DNA from: Rouxiella sp. WC2420
Lineage (GTDB): Bacteria; Pseudomonadota; Gammaproteobacteria; Enterobacterales; Enterobacteriaceae
DNA: 64,000 nucleotides
Assembly (NCBI RefSeq): GCF_041200025.1
Contig: NZ_CP165628.1
Coordinates: 2,170,001-2,234,000 of the forward strand
Direction of reading: 5' to 3'
Shown: piece after piece, positions 57,701-64,000 of the stretch
How the letters are laid out: each line of letters opens with the position of its first letter
How positions within the stretch are numbered: position 1 is the stretch's first letter
The notes under the pieces: generated by a model
The model's input: the letters and a program-made list of their open reading frames with translations, nothing else
Database searches by the model: none
Told to the model about the DNA's origin: nothing
Position numbers and translations under genes: made by a program

Positions 57701-58469
57701 TAACGGTGCCAAGGAAACTTATACCCACTGGCTAAATTGCATTACACAATTCGATGGAGCTGTTGCGATTTCGGATACTGTGGCTTCAGAGTTGAGAACA
57801 TGGATCAGTGAAAACAAGCCATCTATTATCAACTCATACAGCACCGGCTTTTTCCATCTCGGCGCGGATCTGGCAAGTTCAGTCCCTACTTCGGGCAGAC
57901 ACGATGATCACGATGCGACAATTGATAACATTTCGAGTCGCCAATCGTTCCTAATGGTCAGCACAATTGAGCCTAGAAAATGTCATGCGCAAGTTCTTGA
58001 TGCATTTGAATTACTCTGGAAACAAGGTGTCGATGTTAATTTAGTCATTGTGGGTAAAAAAGGGTGGATGGTAGATGCATTAATATCTCGCCTGGCAGAT
58101 CATAATGAATTAGGTAAACGTTTGATCTGGCTCGAGGGAATCAGTGATGAGTATCTTGAGACTGTATATTCATCGGTGGATTGTCTGATTCTAGCCAGCC
58201 TGGGTGAAGGTTTTGGTCTACCGCTTATTGAAGCAGCGCATTATAATTTGCCAATCATAGCCCGTGATATTCCTGTATTTCGTGAGGTAGCAGGGGATCA
58301 TGCCTATTACTTTAAAGGGAACACCGGCTTTGAACTTGCAGAGTCTTTAAACAAATGGTTGCTACTTGACCAAAACTCGGAAGTGCCTAGTTCCAGAGGA
58401 ATTAATTCCAAAACATGGGCTGAAAGTACACAACAACTTATTAATGTACTTTTGATTGATAATCAATAA
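54753..58469 (+). CDS. wbdA: Three-domain GT4 polymerising glycosyltransferase, WbdA-like
   Basis: 1238 residues from ATG 54753, overlapping the wbdD stop by one base (TGATG). Three consecutive GT-B/GT4 modules are visible. Module 1 (about 1-405) has [16 protein letters not shown] (E-x7-E). Module 2 (about 415-810) has SRGETSAAVLDCMNYGLATIVN, where the second acidic residue is Asp rather than Glu. Module 3 (about 855-1238) has LGEGFGLPLIEAAHYN. Size and three-module layout match WbdA of E. coli O8, where each module makes one linkage of a trisaccharide repeat. Because gmd-rmd follow, the donor could be GDP-D-rhamnose, GDP-mannose or both; this is inference. Confidence 0.88.
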   Translation: MRIAIDMQALQASNSRRGIGRYTLGLVKKMLEINQEHEVIFVLNGLFVDGIEYIRKEFSGLISSDNIYVWHAVSPVNFHDVSNDGRRNAAQKIREDFINRLEPDLLLVTSLFEGLGDDAVLSIGDYKTSIPTAVILYDLIPLIHKKIYLDNELVSRWYLNKIDNLKRADLLLSISESSGKEAEKYLSFPADKVVNISTACEEIFHKQSFEESELEILRNKLGIDGSFIMYTGGIDHRKNIEGLIKAYAKLDESLKSKYQLAIVCSIQDSERERLTSFIKSLKINKSSIIFTNYVSDDDLVKLYNSCELFVFPSWHEGFGLPVLEAMKCGKAVIGGELSSIPEVIGLDSALFNPFDIDNITQKITQVLTDKHFKSTLEEHALVQAENFSWELSATHAWNALNELQSKKLQKSVVLSKSRPSLAFVSPLPPERSGISDYSAELLTELSTHYDIDVIVNQPHSVSDAYVKSNFAIKDISWLRAHANSYDRVLYHFGNSDFHSHMFDLLEDIPGVVVLHDFYLSGIVAHMDVITHEKPGLWDQELLKSIGWKGLKERYTASDTGDVVFAYPCNLSVLQNALGIIAHSDYSKKLAAFYYGDQSLKSWSTIPLLKTPVFDIKKADIRKKLRMEKDSFIVSSFGLLGKTKLNDRLLSAWLASPLANKSDCFLVFVGQNESGVYGNNLQQVINKASCKNKVKITGWASAEDYKSWLSASDVGVQLRTSSRGETSAAVLDCMNYGLATIVNANGSMADLDENSVWKLEDNFTEEDLVGALTELYENHEKRTRLQESARYQIHKYHNPRHCAEEYYNTIEELYAKPSNKYHELIDHVVNDDRYDVSNQYVEFATAISNNFEPLPHKKQLLLDISELVQRDARSGIQRVVRSILNELLTNPPAGWNVEPVYATSSEPGYFYAREFTSKFFDIPHYQAVDTPIESWRGDLFFGLDLQPNVVAYQKDYLLSLKAKGVKVKFAVYDILPVTMSNMFFNGAKETYTHWLNCITQFDGAVAISDTVASELRTWISENKPSIINSYSTGFFHLGADLASSVPTSGRHDDHDATIDNISSRQSFLMVSTIEPRKCHAQVLDAFELLWKQGVDVNLVIVGKKGWMVDALISRLADHNELGKRLIWLEGISDEYLETVYSSVDCLILASLGEGFGLPLIEAAHYNLPIIARDIPVFREVAGDHAYYFKGNTGFELAESLNKWLLLDQNSEVPSSRGINSKTWAESTQQLINVLLIDNQ

Positions 58470-58490
58470 ACTATAACATTTGTAAACTAG

Positions 58491-59542
<1,052 letters not shown>

Positions 59543-59543
<1 letters not shown>

Positions 59544-60442
59544 TGACTACAAATGGCAAAATAGCTTTAATCACTGGGATTAAGGGATTTACAGGCCATT
59601 TCATGGCAGCCGAGCTATCGGCTGCCGGATACCAGGTCTTCGGACTTGGTACGCAGCCATCCCAATCATTAGTCAATTATGAAACGGTAGATCTCACCAA
59701 TTCTGAAGCGACTAAGTCCACCATTGAAAAAATCAAACCTGATGTTGTTGTGCACCTGGCTGCAATAGCGTTTGTAGGCCATGCCGATATTAATGCGTTT
59801 TATAATGTTAATGTCTGTGGAACGCGAAACCTGCTTCAGGCACTTGTTGAATGTTCTCATCAGCCAGAGGCCGTGCTTATTGCCAGCAGTGCTAACGTCT
59901 ATGGCAATGCTGCAGAAGGGCGGTTGAGCGAAGATACAGAACTTAATCCAGCCAATGATTATGCAGTGAGCAAAATCGCTATGGAATACGTTGCGAAAAT
60001 GTATTCTGACAAGCTGCCGATTATTATTACTCGACCTTTCAATTATACCGGTGAAGGGCAGGCGACTAATTTCCTGATCCCTAAAATAGTAGATCATTTT
60101 AAAAGACGGTCACCGACTATTGAGTTAGGTAATATCGACGTATGGCGTGATTTCTCTGATGTTCGTTACGTTACTGCCGTTTATCATGCCCTGATAAAGT
60201 CTCAGGCATTTGGTGGAACATTTAACGTTGCTTCTGGTGAAATGTATTCTCTACGAGATGTCATTATTCTTTGTGAAAAAATTACCGGCCACAAAATTGA
60301 CGTGCAGGTAAATCCTCAATTTGTCAGAAAGAATGAAATTAAAGAATTATGCGGTGATACTCATCGTTTGCAGTCAATGTGTAAAGTTTTACCTGAAAAG
60401 ATTAAACTTGAAGAGACTTTGCTCTGGATGCTTAATAACTAA
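59543..60442 (+). CDS. rmd: GDP-4-keto-6-deoxy-D-mannose reductase Rmd (GDP-D-rhamnose synthesis)
   Basis: 299 residues of the extended SDR (NAD-dependent epimerase) family. It has TGIKGFTGHFMAAEL, VHLAAIAFVGHADI, ASSANVYG, the catalytic YAVSKIAME and RPFNYTGEGQ, a pattern typical of Rmd in D-rhamnose loci and unlike the GDP-fucose synthase family. It reduces the Gmd product to GDP-D-rhamnose; reduction to a C-4 epimer (6-deoxy-D-talose) is the main alternative. Overlaps both neighbours by one base. Confidence 0.9.
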
Positions 60443-61590
60443 TGTTGAAAATAATCCTTTCCACTGACTGCGTAAAGTTCCCTTTAACCGGTATTGGGCG
60501 CTATGCATTCGAGCTGGCAAAACAGCTTGAAAGCAGTGAGTGTGTTGAATTGTCATACCTTAATGGCTTATCAATCACTAAAAAATTACCTGTCGCAAGT
60601 GAAATAGGTGAAATAGGACAAGGATTGAAGAGACGATTAAAGAAAAGTCGTCTAGTAGGGGAGGTGTACAGAATTACTTACCCCTATGCAAAATCATATG
60701 TATTAAGTAAACAGGAAGAGCATATTTTCCACAGTCCCAATTATTATATTCCACCCAATATCGGTAAGAGTGTAGCAACGTTTCACGATCTTTCAGTATT
60801 TCATTGGCCGGAGTTTCACCCTGCTGGCAGGGTGCATTTATTGCAGAAAGAATTAAAAAAGACTGTTGCTCGAGCTAACGTATTGATTACTGATTCTGAA
60901 TATACTAAAAAAGAATTAATTGAATACTTTGATATCGATTTAAATAATGTGGTTGTTGCTCCTTTGGCCAGCAGTGGATTTTTCGCTCCAAGACTGGAGT
61001 CTGCAGTACAACCGGTGTTATCTAAATACCAGCTTGGTTATAAACAATTCTTTTTATATACCGGAACTATTGAGCCGCGTAAAAATATTCTGACTTTATT
61101 GCAGGCTTACGATCGCCTTGACCTGATAACAAAAACCAATTTTCCTTTGGTGATTAGCGGTTATAAAGGCTGGGAGAACGAAGAGCTTTTCAGGCTTTTC
61201 AAGAAGGGTAACGACGAGGGATGGTTAAAATATCTCGGCTACACGGCCTCTGAAGATTTACCTCTGCTCTATTCTGCTGCTAAAGGCTTTTTGTTCCCAT
61301 CAATTTATGAAGGGTTTGGATTGCCGGTGCTTGAAGCAATGGCCTCAGGTATTCCTGTTATTTGTTCCAATGCAAGTTCGTTACCTGAAGTCGTTGGTCA
61401 TGCGGCTTTAATGCACGAACCCTATGATGTTCAGGGCTACGCTGAATCTATTAATCTCATTATTCAAGACTTCAATGTTGAGCAACGCATGATATCAGCA
61501 GGTATTGAACGGGCTAAAGCATTCTCATGGGAACACTGTGCCGAAAAAACCATTCAAGCCTACACTCAGGTATCAGAAATTTATGATTAA
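60442..61590 (+). CDS. wbdB: GT4 glycosyltransferase, WbdB-like
   Basis: 382 residues, GT-B fold, GT4 family. The N-lobe begins [28 protein letters not shown], then HSPNYYIPP and [11 protein letters not shown]. The C-lobe has [17 protein letters not shown] and the acidic [18 protein letters not shown] (E-x7-E). Size and position match WbdB of E. coli O8/O9a, which adds the second/third mannose of the adaptor before polymerisation; a WbpY-like rhamnosyltransferase role is the alternative. Confidence 0.85.
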   Translation: MLKIILSTDCVKFPLTGIGRYAFELAKQLESSECVELSYLNGLSITKKLPVASEIGEIGQGLKRRLKKSRLVGEVYRITYPYAKSYVLSKQEEHIFHSPNYYIPPNIGKSVATFHDLSVFHWPEFHPAGRVHLLQKELKKTVARANVLITDSEYTKKELIEYFDIDLNNVVVAPLASSGFFAPRLESAVQPVLSKYQLGYKQFFLYTGTIEPRKNILTLLQAYDRLDLITKTNFPLVISGYKGWENEELFRLFKKGNDEGWLKYLGYTASEDLPLLYSAAKGFLFPSIYEGFGLPVLEAMASGIPVICSNASSLPEVVGHAALMHEPYDVQGYAESINLIIQDFNVEQRMISAGIERAKAFSWEHCAEKTIQAYTQVSEIYD

Positions 61591-62704
61591 AGTTCTACAT
61601 TGCTACAAAACCTATTACCCAGATTCTTTTGGTGGCATTGAACAGGTTATTTACCAGCTTTCTGAAGGGGGAGCTCAACGCGGAACTTCTTCAACGGTAT
61701 TTACTCTTACCAGTAATGAGATTGGAATTAATCCGACATCCATTGAAAATCATTCTAGCTATCGGGTTAAAACTCAAATCGAAGTGGCTTCAACTCCATT
61801 CTCCCTCAAAGCTTTTGGTGAATTTAAAAAGCTTGCTGCAGATGCAGATATTATTCACTACCATTTCCCCTATCCGTTTATGGATTTATTGCATTATGGT
61901 GCAGGGATCAATAAGCCTACTGTAGTGAGTTATCACTCTGATATTGTCAAACAGAAGTTTTTGTTAAATCTTTATACTCCATTAATGAATAAATTCTTAG
62001 GGGATGTTGACTGTATTGTTGCAGCTTCACCTAATTATGTTGAAAGCAGCAGCGTGCTGCAAAAGTTTAAAGATAAAGTTTATGTTATTCCTTACGGTTT
62101 GGATAAGAAATTTTATAATAACGCATCTGCCGAAATAAAAGAAAAATGGCGTCAGAGGTTCCCAAGCGGTTTTTTCCTGTTTGTTGGAACTTTCCGCTAT
62201 TATAAAGGGCTGCATACGCTCATCGAAGCGGCAAAGAATTCTGATTATCCCATCGTCCTTATCGGCAGCGGACCAATCGAGAGTCAATTAAAAGACCAGG
62301 CCAAAAAATATGGTGTGGATAATATTCATTTCCTGGGCGCATTACAGGATGAAGATAAAACCGCACTGCTTGAGCTTTCAACCTGTCTGGTATTTCCGTC
62401 ACACCTGCGTTCTGAGGCTTTCGGTATCTCGCTTATCGAGGCTTCTCTGTATTCCAAGCCTGCAATCTCTTGCGAAATTGGCACTGGAACGACTTATATT
62501 AACATTGACGAAGTCACCGGGTTGGTTGTACCGCCTGAAGACCCGCTCGCCTTGAGGCTTGCAATGGACAGAATATGGTCGAATCCCGAGCAGACGTGTC
62601 AATTTGGTATTGCAGCCAATGAGCGGTTTGAACAATTATTCACCGCAGAGAAAATGGTGGAGCAATATACTAAGATTTATGAAAAGTTGATTTCTAAAGC
62701 ATGA
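61583..62704 (+). CDS. wbdC: GT4 glycosyltransferase, WbdC-like (first sugar on the lipid primer)
   Basis: 373 residues from ATG 61583 ([21 protein letters not shown]), overlapping the previous gene by eight bases. It has the GT4 GGIEQVIYQLSEGGAQRG glycine loop, FVGTFRYYKGLHTLIEA and LRSEAFGISLIEASLYSKP (E-x7-E). In polymannan loci the last gene, wbdC, adds the first mannose to undecaprenyl-PP-GlcNAc; a similar enzyme (WbpZ) starts D-rhamnan in Pseudomonas. This gene ends the O-antigen operon. Confidence 0.86.
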   Translation: MIKVLHCYKTYYPDSFGGIEQVIYQLSEGGAQRGTSSTVFTLTSNEIGINPTSIENHSSYRVKTQIEVASTPFSLKAFGEFKKLAADADIIHYHFPYPFMDLLHYGAGINKPTVVSYHSDIVKQKFLLNLYTPLMNKFLGDVDCIVAASPNYVESSSVLQKFKDKVYVIPYGLDKKFYNNASAEIKEKWRQRFPSGFFLFVGTFRYYKGLHTLIEAAKNSDYPIVLIGSGPIESQLKDQAKKYGVDNIHFLGALQDEDKTALLELSTCLVFPSHLRSEAFGISLIEASLYSKPAISCEIGTGTTYINIDEVTGLVVPPEDPLALRLAMDRIWSNPEQTCQFGIAANERFEQLFTAEKMVEQYTKIYEKLISKA

Positions 62705-63078
62705 TGCCCCCTGTTTAGGTGAAGTGATTGACTTTTATGTACTTCCTGGAAGTTTTGAATCTACTGAATGTGATATTAGAGGATGATTAATTAGGTTAAT
62801 AAATTGTTGTTTAATCGTTTCATCGCTCTTTTTGACCTGCAATTTTCTCGTGTTACCGGTAAAGTAATGAGTGCTCGGCATAGTGATTGAGGCTGTACTA
62901 CGCTGTATTGCACCTACAAAATATTTGGTTGCGATAGTTATGGCTGCGATAGGTACACCCTCAGTCATTCTGATGTACAATGCTTGGGTTCATTTGTATG
63001 GCGCGGTGAAAATAAACCTACTAAGAACAGGGGTTTGAGCCTCACCGGGCTATCAACTATTTCTGACAGGAGTTGCTA
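62705..63078. promoter_or_regulatory. Spacer between the O-antigen cluster and gnd
   Basis: 374 bases without a supported gene, expected to hold the terminator of the O-antigen operon and the gnd promoter. No clear stem with U-tract was found. A frame at 62735-62980 (-) has no ribosome-binding site. CAGGAG at 63067-63072 precedes gnd. Confidence 0.55.
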
Positions 63079-64000
63079 ATGTCCAAACAACAGATCGGCG
63101 TCGTTGGTATGGCGGTAATGGGTCGTAACCTGGCGCTTAACATTGAAAGCCGTGGTTATTCCGTTGCTATTTTTAACCGTTCAAGCGACAAGACTGATGA
63201 AGTGATCGCTGAAAATCCGGGTAAAAATCTCGTTCCACACCACACCGTCGAAGCGTTTGTTGAGTCACTGGAAAAACCACGCCGTATTCTGCTGATGGTG
63301 AAAGCAGGTGAAGCGACAGATAAAACTATCGCCTCCCTCACACCACACCTTGATAAAGGTGACATCCTCATTGATGGCGGCAACACCTTCTACAAAGACA
63401 CCATCCGTCGTAACAAAGAACTGTCTGACCAAGGCTTCAACTTTATCGGTACCGGTGTTTCCGGTGGCGAAGAAGGCGCACTGAAAGGCCCTTCAATCAT
63501 GCCTGGCGGTCAGAAAGAAGCGTATGAACTGGTTGCACCAATCCTTGAGCAGATCGCTGCTCGCGCTGACGACGGCGACGCTTGCGTAGCTTATATCGGT
63601 GCTGACGGTGCTGGCCACTACGTTAAAATGGTTCACAACGGCATCGAATACGGCGACATGCAGCTGATCGCTGAAGCTTATTCTCTGCTGAAACAGTCCC
63701 TGAACCTGAGCAATGAAGAGCTGGCTAGCACCTTCGTTGAGTGGAACAAGGGCGAGCTGAGCAGCTACCTGATCGACATCACCAAAGACATCTTCACCAA
63801 GAAAGACGAAGACGGCAAATACCTGGTTGATGTGATCCTTGACGAAGCTGCCAACAAAGGCACCGGTAAGTGGACCAGCCAGAGTTCTCTGGACCTCGGC
63901 GAGCCACTGTCTCTGATCACCGAGTCCGTATTTGCTCGTTACCTTTCTTCTTTGAAAGATCAGCGTGTTGCCGCTTCTAAAGTGCTTACTGGTCCTAAAG
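63079..64000 (+). CDS. gnd: 6-phosphogluconate dehydrogenase, 5' part (runs off window)
   Basis: 307 codons are visible from ATG 63079 ([20 protein letters not shown]), behind CAGGAG, and the frame is open at the window end; the full enzyme has about 468 residues. It has the NADP Rossmann [34 protein letters not shown] and the substrate motif [21 protein letters not shown]. It performs the oxidative decarboxylation of 6-phosphogluconate. In enterobacteria it classically flanks the O-antigen cluster. Confidence 0.97.
   Translation, partial: MSKQQIGVVGMAVMGRNLALNIESRGYSVAIFNRSSDKTDEVIAENPGKNLVPHHTVEAFVESLEKPRRILLMVKAGEATDKTIASLTPHLDKGDILIDGGNTFYKDTIRRNKELSDQGFNFIGTGVSGGEEGALKGPSIMPGGQKEAYELVAPILEQIAARADDGDACVAYIGADGAGHYVKMVHNGIEYGDMQLIAEAYSLLKQSLNLSNEELASTFVEWNKGELSSYLIDITKDIFTKKDEDGKYLVDVILDEAANKGTGKWTSQSSLDLGEPLSLITESVFARYLSSLKDQRVAASKVLTGPK

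Noticed and set aside
61505-61582. N-terminal extension of the last glycosyltransferase
   Set aside because: It overlaps the previous gene in another frame, and the GT4 N-terminus begins at MIKVLHCY.
62735-62980. Minus-strand frame between wbdC and gnd
   Set aside because: No ribosome-binding site, no family features, and the region is expected to be regulatory.

Overview
The window is chromosomal DNA of an enterobacterium. The curli genes, the metG/mrp divergent pair, the order udk-dcd-asmA-yegH, and an O-antigen cluster bounded by a galU/galF-type gene and gnd all point to Enterobacterales. A Yersiniaceae-type genus such as Rahnella, Rouxiella or Serratia seems likely, but the genus is an inference only. 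No tRNA, rRNA, CRISPR array, transposase or integrase was recognised.

Layout. (1) Positions 1-10.1 kb hold the end of a contractile-injection-system locus, of the extracellular (Afp/PVC-like) or phage-tail type. It has two tandem copies of a large Afp12-like baseplate gene, the first cut by the window edge and the second frameshifted and internally deleted, then a ten-codon relic of a third copy, and two tail-sheath paralogues, the first interrupted at an A8 run. (2) 10.2-15.4 kb is mixed metabolic and regulatory: a fumarylacetoacetate-hydrolase-family enzyme, an SDR divergent from an HxlR regulator, a MocR-type regulator divergent from a DUF1127 protein, and an orphan 305-residue protein. 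(3) 15.4-25.9 kb is one catabolic locus: a DeoR-family repressor divergent from an operon for a split transketolase, two SDR dehydrogenases, a ribose-type ABC importer with a DUF2291 lipoprotein, and an FGGY kinase. The set reads as uptake, oxidation, phosphorylation and two-carbon cleavage of a polyol or branched pentose. (4) 26.0-30.4 kb is the complete curli locus, csgGFED (-) and csgBAC (+).

(5) 30.4-46 kb is mostly backbone: yqhD-like, metG, mrp, udk, dcd, asmA and yegH. Inserted between asmA and yegH is a single 4.9-kb gene for a 1643-residue protein of unknown function that looks like a large secreted toxin or effector. (6) 46.1-63 kb is the O-antigen locus: galU/galF, a JUMPstart/ops leader, manC, manB, wzm, wzt, wbdD-like, three-domain wbdA-like, gmd, rmd, wbdB-like, wbdC-like, then gnd, which runs off the window. 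The backbone matches the ABC-transporter polymannan loci of E. coli O8/O9a, with gmd-rmd (GDP-D-rhamnose synthesis) placed between the polymerase and the primer transferases. The predicted product is a D-rhamnose-containing polymer, capped and length-controlled by WbdD and exported by Wzm/Wzt.

The items most worth a second look are the duplicated and decaying injection-system genes, the A8 frameshift in the sheath, the giant islet protein, the sugar operon with its unknown substrate, and the O8-like O-antigen locus with a GDP-D-rhamnose insert and a long Gln/Leu-rich WbdD coiled coil.
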